From positions 127,727,741 through 127,791,740 of the forward strand of contig CM041465.1 of NCBI GenBank assembly GCA_023213395.1: 64,000 bases of DNA. Direction: 5' to 3'. The notes under the pieces are model-generated. The model ran no database searches and was not told the origin of the DNA. It worked only from the letters and a program-made list of their open reading frames with translations. Positions 48,754 to 59,769 of the stretch are shown here, piece after piece (position 1 is the stretch's first letter; the number at the start of each line of letters is the position of its first letter). The position numbers and the translations under genes were made by a program. The stretch comes from Cycas panzhihuaensis. Lineage: Eukaryota; Cycadophyta.

Positions 48754-50585
48754 ATAATGTTTAATGTCCTTGAATCTTGATCTTAGGTCTTCATGTCTTC
48801 ATCTTGTATGCTGGCACCTGTAACCTATAACTGTCACCTGTATCCTATATGCAATATCGTCTATAACCTGTATCCTATAGCCTGTATCCTGTATTCTGTA
48901 TCCTATAACCTGTTTCCTGTATTTTGTATCCTATAACCTATTTCCTGTATATTACGGGTGAATTTGTCACACCGTATAGCTCAAGAGGAGCTTCTATATT
49001 AATCACCAAAATTATTTATAACCTATAAAAGACCTATAACTATATGCTATCTCTATATACCTATATATGAAGTGTTTTATATACATCTTCATATCTTCAC
49101 TTGTGTGGTGGCTATTTTCAATCTACATTAAATTGTCTATCAAATTAAACAAATTGATATCTAAGTCCATATAAAATAAAATCCATCTACTGAAATACAT
49201 GGGTGACCAACTATTATAATCACTAGTTTATTAGGAAATTGCTTCAAATACATGGTTCATCTTCTTTCCAAATTACTTGTAGGATTAATAAAGTTTCATA
49301 AGCTAGATTAAGTTAATAGCTGGATCAACTTGAACAATAAACTCTAAGACCAAGCCAAATTACTTAACAATGGTAAGTTAATTGTAACAAGGCAATTGTA
49401 CTAACTAAATATCATAAACTACATCAATAATTAGGTGATCTATTTTGTTTGTTTAGGGATTTTTTAATCTGCTAAACTAAATGTAATATTGTGAAGGGGC
49501 AAATCAACAACCAACATAGCAAGGATGTCTTCTGTCGTAAATCCATCAAATATGTCTCACTTAATTAAAAATTTCCAACTGAAATCAATCTCAAAATGTC
49601 ATAAATGAGCCTTAAAATACTTGATTTTAAACCAAACTATAATAATCATCTACCATTCCTCAAAAATAAAATCATCACCATGTTTGGAGCTATGAAAAAG
49701 ATTAGAATTGACTGAAATTTTAGAAAAAAATAAAGCTCAAATAGATTAAACATAAAGGTCAACTTAAGTAGTAAATATCTCCCTCAAATTAGCTCCAAAT
49801 CTAGATAAATTTGATTCCAAATTATAGATCTGTGAATCAGATTTTTGACGCTTTAGATGATTCACAAATCAGATAAATGATTGCAAAGATATTATAAAAA
49901 TAGTACAGGTAACTTTTTTAAGCTTTATATGACCTACACATAAATACAAGTGACCAAAGCAGGAATGCATAACCCTAATGGAGGATCAAATGGACTTGAA
50001 ATGAAATAAAATTTTAGAAAAAGGTATGCAATGAAGATAGGTACCTAGTAGAATTGGAATTTTTGAAAAAAAAGCTTGTATTTAAGAGAATAAAGCTATG
50101 AAAGTCTAGGGTTTTTTGTAGACCATACAATGAAGAATATAGCCAAAAAAAGCCAAAAAACTCCAAAAAGCTCCTCTATCAGGCACTGAAAATGGGTTTG
50201 AGGCTACTACAAGCCCTAGTAATGCTCTAATAATTAACAATAATCAGCAATATAATTGCAACGAGTAAAAAAATTGGTTTTTTCACACGTTTTCTTTAAC
50301 AAAACTAAGTAAAACCCCAACTAGATGCAAATAAGCTTCAAAGTCTATTATGGGACATTGAAATCTCTCACAACCAACTGTGTATAAGCTCCAATACTAC
50401 ATGCTTAAAATATAGGCACCAACATGTATGAATGAAATATCCACTTAAAATCACATACCATCAGTATCAACTGTGTCTCCTGTATGTAGTTTGATAGGCA
50501 CGAAGTAGATAAGTAGGATCTTCACCTCGCTATAGCAGCCTAGATGCAATACTACTCTGATACCAAATTAGAAATATGGTAACAT
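48754..50585 (-). other. A2 internal sequence
   Basis: No domain on either strand. The end next to the PPT has a pyrimidine/purine stretch with repeated CCTGTATCCTATA words (about 48825-48955, on the + strand), a loose tandem array of about 12-20 bp units. The rest aligns in patches to A1 28866-29904 and 35139-36992. Confidence 0.6.
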
Positions 50586-50601
50586 GACTACTCTGATACC
50601 A
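50586..50601 (-). promoter_or_regulatory. A2 primer binding site
   Basis: On the - strand TGGTATCAGAGTAGTC, the first 11 bases matching the initiator tRNA-Met PBS. A second copy (TGGTATCAGAGTAGT) lies about 30 bp further in, at 50561-50575. Confidence 0.8.
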
Positions 50602-51037
50602 TATTAGAAATATAAAGATGCAAGGATTTCTCTAATACCATGTTAGAAATATAGATGCAATAATATAAACTCATGGGTATAAAACATTAAACATGTAAAG
50701 TAAACACTATCAAACTTAATCATCACCGCAAGACACCAAGATTTATATGTGGAAAACTCAATGTAGGAAAAACCATGGTAGAAGGTAGAGTTAGGACTCC
50801 TCTTATGATCATAAGGATTACATCTTTCTCCTCTCTCCTTTCACAAGTTCTCAAATGGTGAGAGTACAAATATATAGTGATAATCACCTCATGAGTAGCC
50901 TATCACATACAATGAGTTGTTACATCATCCAATGGTGGGATAGCATGGATATGTGTGTATCTCACATATCTCGAAGTAAGTGAATGGTGGGAAGTGTATG
51001 TGTACAATAAGTCCATATTAAACATTATGTTTTAACA
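50602..51037 (-). repeat. A2 5' LTR
   Basis: On the - strand starts TGTTAAAACATAATGTTTAA at 51037. Carries the TTTTTCCTACATTG and TTCTACC blocks of the A family. Internal PBS-like TGGTATTAGAG lies at 50630-50640. Confidence 0.88.
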
Positions 51038-51042
51038 TCCTC

Positions 51043-52709
51043 ATGAACTTTAAAGGAAAGGAAATAGGACAAAACTATTGAGATGAGTAGTCAAGCAATA
51101 AATTCATGAAAATTGGGCCTAATAATTAGAGATTTATAATCTAATAAATGACTAATCACTACATATGATACTAAATATTTTTAAATTTAAAAAGGATAAA
51201 ATAAGAAAGATAAATTTCAATTATCTTTCAATGATCCCAACTATTGTAATGATATTACTAAAGAATAAAAATAATTTTCAACTATCTTGTTGCAAGTTTA
51301 GCTACCTTAATGGTTGTACTAAAGAGGAACTTGAGATAGTTTCTTTAAAGAGGTATATAAAATAAAATAGTAAAAAAAGGAGCAGATTCTTTTTTTATTA
51401 TGATATTTAGAGGTTATAGGTTCAATTAGGAGACAAACATATTTTAGTTGTCCTCTTAGCATTTGATCTTATTCTAATTACTATATTAATATGAATGAAG
51501 GAAATTGCATGCAAATGAGAATGAAGGCAATTGTAAGCCCAATAAATGGTAAGGTCTTTGGTAAGAACAAGAGCTATTAGAGGCTTTACTTGAGTTATTT
51601 TATACGTCTCCTAATAGTTTATCCAAAGGGATTCACTTAGGTAGACTAAGACACTCAATTGTTTTCATATTAAGACTATTAAATTAATTGTATAAGACAT
51701 TTTTATATGTAATCTAGTTTTCTTGAATTTTGGTGATTGATTTCATTTGTTTCCAACATGTTATGAAATCTTTATGATAAGTTGTTTAAATGACTTAGTT
51801 CTTTGAAAATCTAGGGATACTCTATATTATGTCTTATATGTATAATTTGATCATTCATTGTGCTTTTACTTAAAAATCTTATTCTTAAAGGATATATGAA
51901 TGTTGGCTTGGCTTATCCAGTTACGTTGCCTTCTCCTTAGTATGGAGTATTAATAATATGTAATATATGGTACCATTTCTTATGTTGGTATTGATAAAAA
52001 TATTATGTATATTTACATATTACTAACAAGAAATAAGTAGTTATTACACTCACCTTATCTTATCCAATATCTAATTATCTCTCCAATAAAAGCCATTTAT
52101 TACATTAGTTAAGCATGCGTGCTAATCAAAATGGTACCCCTTTCTACTACATTAAACAAAATAGGGTATCTTAATTCATTTAAGTATATTACACCCATGA
52201 GATGCGTACTTCCTTATTGTTTGGATTGGTACCAGGAATAATTTAAGTGACAACAAAATCAGTGACTATATTGGGAAAGAAGTAGTTCAACAATATTACA
52301 AGGATAAGATAGTCTTACTATCATACATATAGAACTTATATACATTATTCCATATCTATAGGGGTTCTTTGGTTATGTTCTTTAAACTAGAAAGACTGGA
52401 TCAATAGTAAAGGAGGCCTTTTACCTATTTCTAAGTGAACTGAGGTCTCCATGGAAGGATTTTTTAAATTTCCTAACACAATGAGTAGAAGCATTCAATA
52501 AGCGAGTCTGTTAGAAATAGTAGAAGTCATCCAACTCTTACTACAAGAGGTAAAACTTGTAGAATTTATAGAAATGGTTAGAAATAAATATTACAGTGGG
52601 TTTGGAAATTTTTAGAGAAGGGTGAATTAGAATTAGAGAAGAGATCTTATAAAAGAAGATTTACCATGGATTATTGGGATAATGTTTATTTATTTAATTT
52701 GTAAAAGGG
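51043..52709 (+). other. Unassigned older sequence between A2 and G
   Basis: Worn DNA with coding-like patches on the + strand, such as EQELLEALLELFYTSPNSLS then GIHLGRLRHSIVF (about 51565-51665) and IGKEVVQQYYKDKIVLL (about 52275). I do not recognise the family. No LTR, PBS or splice signals can be assigned. Confidence 0.35.
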
Positions 52710-52951
52710 TGTATTAGCATTGGGTGGTATGGAGTTGACTTTAGCCTACCCTAGCCAACCTACATATAATTTTTAATGGTGTTTATTAACACCAAAGACG
52801 ATAGATATTGGGCTTTCCCCAATGTCCCATTTATTTATATTGGGCCTCATGGCCTAAAGGTATTCTTTAACACCACCTTATTACATAAATACTGTTAATT
52901 TTTCTTATGGATTTGTAATCCTATGTTTTGCTTTATCCTCTATTGCCTACA
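52710..52951 (+). repeat. G probable 5' LTR
   Basis: Starts TGTATTAGCATTGGG and ends TTGCCTACA, then TTTGGTATTAAAGC. The 3' end resembles B's LTR end (CTCAATCCTACA). No partner LTR in the window. Confidence 0.55.
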
Positions 52952-52953
52952 TT

Positions 52954-52965
52954 TGGTATTAAAGC
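52954..52965 (+). promoter_or_regulatory. G primer binding site
   Basis: TGGTATTAAAGC, two mismatches to the initiator tRNA-Met PBS. Confidence 0.6.
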
Positions 52966-54415
52966 TATGCTACTTTATTACAGGGTCCACACAATATTAA
53001 TATATTTGATTTACATTTGTTTATGTTTATATTTATGTTTAATTATAGGGGTAATACTTGGTTTTGCCATTGTGTTTTGTAGTTACAAATGGGTTGTTTC
53101 CCTGTGTAGTTACTATCTACATAGTTGCTCATTAATAATATTTTGTGCGATCATAAATTCATGAGAATGCTTAGTGTCAAAGAGGATGTTTTCTATTCAT
53201 TGGGAATTAGAGCCTTGGCATCGTGACTATGAGAAGATAACAATATTAAGCAGGAAGAACCTTTGTAATGTCATCACATTTATATTAAAGATTTTATATA
53301 TTTTAAATATTACATGTATATTATGTGAAAAATTGATCTAAGAGATCGTATTTGTATTTTTATCAAAGCTTTTCATATATCTTTAATTCTAATGTGTTTG
53401 CGCGACCTATGTCTAGTTTCACTTGGCTTACGTGGCATTTATAATCTATTAACTGACTTTTTACTATATTTATCTTGATTGTCTATAGCCTAACATCCAT
53501 CTCAATTAGGGGCTATTTTGCCGAAGGGGCTTAAGGTCTCCCCTCATTTATTATTTTGCCATAAAGAGGTGTCTTTGCCTTTTCTACAATAACTTTTAAT
53601 CCAGGAGTCTATTTTTTGAATGGTCTAAACTGTCAGAAAGTTGAGATCTCTTTAATTTAGAACCACTTTGAAACTAATTTGAAGTTGTTTTATAGGACTT
53701 TCAAGTTATCAAAGTTAACCTACTTGATTTATCCTTACTTGAGTGTTTTTTAGGATTTTTAAGGCTACTTTACAATTTCCTTTAAGAATATTGATGCTAC
53801 ATTATTGGACTAACTATTATTAGTAGATTTTACTCTATTATTTTAGCTCATACATATTTTGTGGTTGATTTTATGTAGGATTTCTCTTAAAAGTTAAAAA
53901 AATTAATCTTAGGTCAAACTTTCTCAAATAAGAGCTCTCTAAACCCTTTTATCACCTTAGATTATTTTATTTAGTCTTATTTAATTTAATTTAATTTCAT
54001 TTACTTTCAAGTTTTTAATTTTATTTCGTAAAAGGAGCCTTGTTTGTAAAAAAGACCATAATATCAATATTAATTTTGATATATTAATAAGATAATTCCT
54101 AAATCAGCCACCCTATTTTTTAGCCTTATAAGGGGAATAATTAGGGCCCTTAAAGTTACCACCCTGTATATATCTTTGGTATACTCTAATTTGTTGAGGA
54201 AATGATTAGATATCATGTGTAATAGGTGGTAGGTTGAGGTGGAAAACCTTTTACCATTAGAGTTGGAGATTAGGCTAGACCCGAAGGGGGTGAGTGTCTT
54301 AGTTAGTCAAGCTCTCAATACTAAATCTCTCGCTAAACATAAGTCTAGAGCAAGTGGACCAACAAATTAAGAGGGCCTTTGACCTTATTAGTAGATTGCA
54401 TACTAAGATATATCA
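52966..54415 (+). other. G leader, 5' part
   Basis: No coding domain found. The sequence is AT-rich with short open stretches only. It ends at TATCA (54411-54415), the target duplication of F, and continues at 62009. Confidence 0.5.
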
Positions 54416-54713
54416 TGAAAAGCGTTAATGACATAAGGTCATTACATTAGTCGATTATTTCGAAAAAGGGTCTTAAGTGAACTTTAAATTAGATCACTTA
54501 AGTGAAATGCACTTTCATGTATATTATGTGTAATTTCATTTCACCTAACTCAAATTCTCCCTCTCTCAATATAAAAGTAAAGCTCAATGGAGGAGATTCA
54601 TTCTTTACCTCCCCATTTTGTGAGAGCTACTTTCTTTCTCTCAAGTCTCTCTTGCTCCCATGTTTGCCTTTGTGTTTAGTGCATGGAGATGAAGGATAGA
54701 TCCACTCTTTTCA
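54416..54713 (+). repeat. F 5' LTR
   Basis: Starts TGAAAAGCGTTAATGAC, ends CACTCTTTTCA. A TATA box TATAAAAG lies at 54570-54577, with a likely transcript start about 30 bp downstream. The last 130 bp are identical in both LTRs. Confidence 0.95.
54570..54577 (+). promoter_or_regulatory. F LTR TATA box
   Basis: TATAAAAG after a CTCTCTC stretch, conserved at 61860-61867 in the 3' LTR. Confidence 0.65.
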
Positions 54714-54715
54714 TG

Positions 54716-54727
54716 TGGTATCAGAGC
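54716..54727 (+). promoter_or_regulatory. F primer binding site
   Basis: TGGTATCAGAGC, identical to the initiator tRNA-Met PBS, two bases after the LTR. Confidence 0.92.
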
Positions 54728-56758
54728 TTGCTTCCTTCATATTCCCCACTTGCACTTGCAATGGAGCCATCACTTCCTTCTCCCCCACAATCCATGTGGT
54801 GAAGGAGATTGTGAAAGTGAATTTAGAAATATTTTCAAGTTATTATGATAGCATATTTTGTATTGTTTGCTTTACCTTTCTCTTTTGCAGGTTTGGAAGT
54901 ATAATATAAGGAGTTGTAAGGCCCAAGGATTCTAATCCTTTTCTGGCCATTCATGCTATCTCATTCTTCTTTTTCTATTCCCTTTTTTGTCCATTTAACA
55001 AGGGGAAATGCTGTCGAAATTTTTCCAGCATTTAGAAGAATGATTGTAAGGGGAGTTTTTTTACCCATTTCTTTAAAGAACTTTGAGCCATTTAAAATAT
55101 CTATCATTTTAGGCTCTCACCTTGCCCATATTGGGATCCTGGTGATAAAAAAAAATGATGGAAATTTCATATGGTATCATGTGTTAATGAGATATTAGTA
55201 GTGAAATTTCTGTAAATACAATTTGATTACTGAACTTCACAAGTCTGCAAAATCTTCTACAGAGATCCAATTGAAGTGATTCTAATTTTCAAAGATGGGG
55301 CTCTGAGTCTACTTTCCATCACAAAAAAGGCACCTAATTTGGATGTCGTATGAGGAAGTTATTGCTATTTTAGTGAACAACAGTTATTTTTAGTAAGAAT
55401 TCTAGAAAAATATAATTTCCTAAATTTACAGGGCTGTTAAAAACTTTCCAGAACTCATTTGGACCTGATTCCACTTCCTGAAGATGAAGCTCTGAGTCTA
55501 GTTTGCAGCACAAAAACCAGCACTCCATTTCGACATCGTGGGAGAAAGTTATTACAGATTTAGTGAAGAGTATTTTTTTTGTATTAAAAAAAAAAAAAAG
55601 TGAAGAAAATTTCTTCCTTTTTATAAGGCTTAAAAGCCCATTGTAAAAGTGAGAAAAAAACACTTGGATCGGAGCAATATCCGGTGTCCTCACTCACTTA
55701 TTAGCATTACATTTCAGCACTCTAAAATCACTCAAAGCAAGCACTCCAAAGACACTTCAAGCAAGCACTTCAAGCAAGCACTCCAAAAGCACTCCAAGCA
55801 AGCATTATTTTCAGTTAAATGTACGTTTGATGCAATTCGATAATCTTTTCACTCTTCCTAAAAGGAACGCATCACGTATGCTATTTTACGCCATTTTGTA
55901 CTGTTCACACACTCGCCAAGGTTGAGATACCTTGGTTGGTAGAATCTTAGTGCCATAAAGGAGGTGTGTGTTTCAAGTTGGGACCGGACTAAAACCGTAA
56001 TATTGGTGAGGTTTGGTTAGCCATACCATCGTGCCTCAATCGGGGATCATCCCGATAACCAACTAGGAAACCCGAGACTTTAATACAAGATTAGAATATA
56101 CCCAATCCAATATCCCTCATAGCCATGGGTATGCACGTGCCACTCTTTAGAGGAGGTATATAGTCGCTCATTGGTGAACCGGTGAGGATTGGGAGTACTG
56201 GGTCCGTTGTGACTTGGATTTCATCACCAAGCACGATTGCGGGTATCTCGGGTGAAGGCCAAATTAATTCTACTAGAAGCCTAGGCATCCCTTCAACAAC
56301 CTCAACTACACGTTGGACACAAGTTAGAGGTTATTGGGTTGATTACGCATCCTACATTTGAGTTTCAAGTTGTGTAAACCCAATGATGTCAACTTCTACA
56401 TTGGCCTACAATCTTGTATATTGATCACTTACTTATTTGTAAAAAGTGATCCATAGTGTAATCACAATCATAGTGCTTTTCATATTCTTGCTGTGTTAGG
56501 TTAATATTTGCCACAAGTGTTAGTGGCCAATTTTTATCATAGTGCTTCTCATATTCCTACTGCGTCAAGTTAATATTTGTCACAAGTGTTGGTGACTTTT
56601 CTCTAAGTTGCTCCCTTCATCTTTGAGCAACCATTCTCACTTCTTCTTCTTTCTTCTACACTACTTCATTACATTTCCCATTTGTAAATAGTGATCAGTT
56701 ATTTATTGCCATCACTTTTATAGTCCCTTGTTTATTTCTTCCCTTCTAAAAAGACACA
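54728..56758 (+). other. F leader with conserved block
   Basis: A non-coding leader of 2 kb. It holds a minisatellite at 55730-55806 and a GC-richer block at about 55905-56345 that is conserved in element H (39175-39640) although most of the rest has diverged. Duplicated words (TCATAGTGCTT, TTAATATTTG-CACAAGTGTT) occur at 56470-56600. Confidence 0.6.
55730..55806 (+). repeat. Minisatellite CAAGCAAGCACTcCAAA
   Basis: Irregular tandem copies of AAGCAAGCACT separated by CCAAAGACACTTC-type spacers, 4-5 copies within F's leader. Confidence 0.75.
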
Positions 56759-57720
56759 ATGTCTTCACAGTTCAAGCAAAATGTGAATTGCATTCTAAAA
56801 GGGAAAGAAAATTAGGATATGTGGTTCACTGGTGTCAGAAATGTTACAAAGTATGAAGGTCTATGGAGAGATCACTTACAACCTACACCACCTGTTGCAT
56901 TTATAGCTACCACAAGCTTGACAGAGGTGCTCCAAGCCTCCCCATCAAGGCGTAGCTAAACGCCAATGGGAACTTGATGATGATAAAATCCATGCAGGGA
57001 TACTACTTGTCACTGATTATTCCCTGCATAATCTCATTGATGAAGCATACATGTCTGACATGGAAAGTTCTTGAAGTTCTTAAGAAGAACTTTGACACTA
57101 AATCAGACTTAGAATTTGTTCACTTAGTGTTGAAGATGAACAAATTGAAAATGCAGAAAGGATATGCAAGTGAGACAATCAATCTCCTTCGTCCAATCAA
57201 GCAAGCCATTGATAAAGATTTTAAAACTCAATGCATTACATGGGCTTTCTTGATTCAGTCATGTCTCCATATCCCAGATTATAAAAATCTATTGGGGAGT
57301 CTATCCAGTGGAACTTTGAAGACCCTAAACTTTGAGGATCTTACTGATAAGTTCATTGAATTTGATAAGACCTTTGATACCAACTTTGCCACTACATCAG
57401 ATCTAATTGATGCTGCTTTTGAAGTGGAAGAAGATCTTTGTTACACCAAAAATCAAGATCAATACTCTCGTAGAGGTGGTAATTCCTGTGGAAGAGGAAG
57501 AGGTAGACAACAAGGACAACGTCCTCTTAGTCAACAGGCTCCTCAATTCCAACAAAAATAGTCTCAAGGCCAAGGCTAAAATAATCAACTTGGACCCAGA
57601 TCCAAAGAATCGAGAGCGATCCAACCGACTAATACTTAGACTGGAAATCAAACAATCATGTGCCAAAGGTGTAATAGAAGAGGACATTATGCCAAAATTG
57701 CGAATCGCCACCAACAAACT
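56759..57720 (+). pseudogene. F gag with zinc knuckle
   Basis: A copia capsid gene. It starts with ATG 56759 (MSSQFKQNVNCIL), has an early stop and frame break before 56970, then an open frame to 57561: TCLTWKVLEVLKKNFDTKSD, LRPIKQAIDKDFKTQCITWA, SLSSGTLKTLNFEDLTDKF, then an R/G-rich stretch (RRGGNSCGRGRGRQQGQ). The knuckle in the next segment (about 57655-57705) reads MCQRCNRRGHYAKI with the last cysteine lost. It belongs to the UBN2 group of copia gag. Confidence 0.9.
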
Positions 57721-59335
57721 ACCAAGTTATCAACAACGCTATGGTGCACATAATATTGATAATACTTCTTTTGAAGATGCTTTTGGTGGAACACAATTTG
57801 CTTATGCACACCTTCAAAGAATTGGGACCACTTCATCAAATGTTGTTGATAGATCCACTAAGTATATTAAGGCTCATTGTGGCTATGCTTATTCACTTTT
57901 GCCTTCACCACTTGGAGTTGCAAATAGTGCTACCTCAAATACTTCATTGTGGATCATGGATATTGGAGCAACACAACACATGACTTGTCATCGCCAGTTC
58001 TTTCAAGATTTTGACTCTGAAGTTCGTGGTGTTGTACACATGGCTGACAAATCATCTCAACCAGTTGAAGGACTTGGAACAGTTTGCACAAACTCCTGTG
58101 CCTTCCAGTTTTACACTTGTTGATGTTTTATATATTCTGCTCACGGGCGAATCTGCTCTCCCTGTCCACCCTTGTCTCTCGTGGATTTGTTTTGAGTGTA
58201 ACTGCAAACAATCAAACTCTCTGTGTCATTCACCCTCCTTCAAATGCTGTGGTTATGACCAGAATTCTTGATGGCAAACTTTTTCGCCTAACCGCTCACC
58301 ATCCTCTGAAGCCAACTATGTTGATGATGAATTTGTTTTTACCACAACCCTGACTCCTCAAAAGTTGTCCCAAGCAGCTCTATGGCATGCGCGTATGGGC
58401 CATATCAAAATTGATCGTTTAAGAGAACTACAAGACACTTTTCTTGGTTTGCCCAAGTTCCCCTCCAAGCCCTTTAAATGTGAAGCATGTATTATTGCTA
58501 AATCTCAAAGATAACCCTTTCCTCGTAGTCAGTGGAAATCTAGCCAACCTTTACAGCTTGTACACTCAGATATATGCGGTCCTATGCCCATCCCTTCTAT
58601 CAAACAGAAGTGGTACTATATTACTTTCATTGATGATTTTACCAAGAAAGTATGGGTTGCTTTTCTTGCAAAGAAAGATGAAGCTTTTTCTATGTTTCAA
58701 GCTTTCAAGGCCCGCGTGGAAAATGAATTTGGATTCAAGATCAAAATACTCAGGACTGACAATGGTGGTGAGTACACATCCAATGAGTTTGAATCGTACC
58801 TCAAACATCAGACCACTGTTGCAGGTACACCGCAACAAAATGGAGTTGCCGAGTGCATGAACAGGACCATCATGAATATGGCTCGTGCTATGCTGGTATA
58901 TAAGTATATCCCTATCTATCTTTGAAATTTGAGGCTATCTGGATTGCTGTGTATTGCATCAACACTGTTAGTCCCTCCAAGCTCGGCCCCTCTTCACATG
59001 AAATGTGGTATGGACAAACCCCCTCTATCTCCCACTTCAGAATTTTTGGCTCTACTTGTTATGCTCATATTTTGCAGGAACATAGAAATAAGCTCCAAGA
59101 TAGAGCCATCAAAGGCATCTTTGTTAGATACCCTATGGACAAAAAGGGATACAAGGTTTTTATACCTTCAGGGCGCAAAATCATCATCACTAGAGATGTT
59201 ATCTTTGCAGAGACTGAAGATCAATTACTCAGACTTGACTCTAAGATGCCTTCATACCGATTTAATGATGCTACTGAATTTGATGTCCAGATTCCAAAAT
59301 TTAGGGAGATCTTTGAGCAGTTGCTTTAAATCTTA
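57721..59335 (+). pseudogene. F pol: protease and integrase (broken)
   Basis: The protease region lies at 57940-58140: WIMDIGATQHMTC (active site D-I-G-A in place of D-S/T-G-A) and HMADKSSQPVEGLG. Pre-integrase at 58370-58520 reads LWHARMGHIKIDRLREL and KCEACIIAKSQR. The integrase core at 58550-58925 gives LVHSDICGPM (D), YITFIDDFTKKVWVAFLAK, ILRTDNGGEYTSNEF (D) and GTPQQNGVAECMNRTI (E). After a stop at 58923 the C-terminal part continues (WYGQTPSISHFRIFGSTCYA, AIKGIFVRYPMDKKGYKVF). The DDE residues are all kept. Confidence 0.92.
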
Positions 59336-59769
59336 GAATCTGACAATAGAGCCTCAGAGGATACAAGTTGTGACTCTAATCCAATGTGTATACATCCAAC
59401 ACCATCATTTACGAATAGCCAAGTTGACAAAGGCAAAGTCATAGCAGAAGGATCATCTTCTCCAACATCTGTGGCTGGCCCATCTTCTCCAGCATCGTCA
59501 ACTTCCTCCGTGCCAAATATTTCATATGATCCTTTTCAAGATCAAAATGAAGATCAAGAGGTTGTGGAAATGAAAACCTCATTCCCAACTCGAGGTTTTC
59601 GTGAAGCCTACCAGCTACACAAGGACATGCGACCAGATGAGGTAGGCAAAACTGGCACTAGAAGTGCCCATAGAGCAAGGATGCATGAATCACTTTCCAT
59701 TAAGCTTGAACCAATGTAGGCGCATCTTACTCTTAATGAAGAGCCCCTAACGTACAAGAAGTCAGAAGC
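59336..59769 (+). pseudogene. F pol: linker between integrase and RT
   Basis: An open stretch at 59384-59719 rich in serine and proline (SSSPTSVAGPSSPASSTSSV) with an acidic run, typical of the variable linker in copia pol. No domain. Confidence 0.75.

Larger units (their letters stand above)
48312..51037 (-). mobile_element. Element A2: compact non-autonomous LTR element
   Basis: A 2726-bp - strand element with perfect TSD TCCTC (48307-48311 and 51038-51042). LTRs 50602-51037 (5', 436 bp) and 48312-48746 (3', 435 bp); PBS 50586-50601; PPT of seven G (48747-48753). The internal 1.85 kb has no gag or pol but aligns with A1's internal sequence, so this is a family with a shared non-coding body. 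It is larger than typical TRIM elements and much smaller than LARDs. Confidence 0.9.

Noticed and set aside
54502-54699. 65-codon frame present twice (also 61792-61989)
   Set aside because: These are the two LTRs of F; similarity reflects LTR identity, not a gene.
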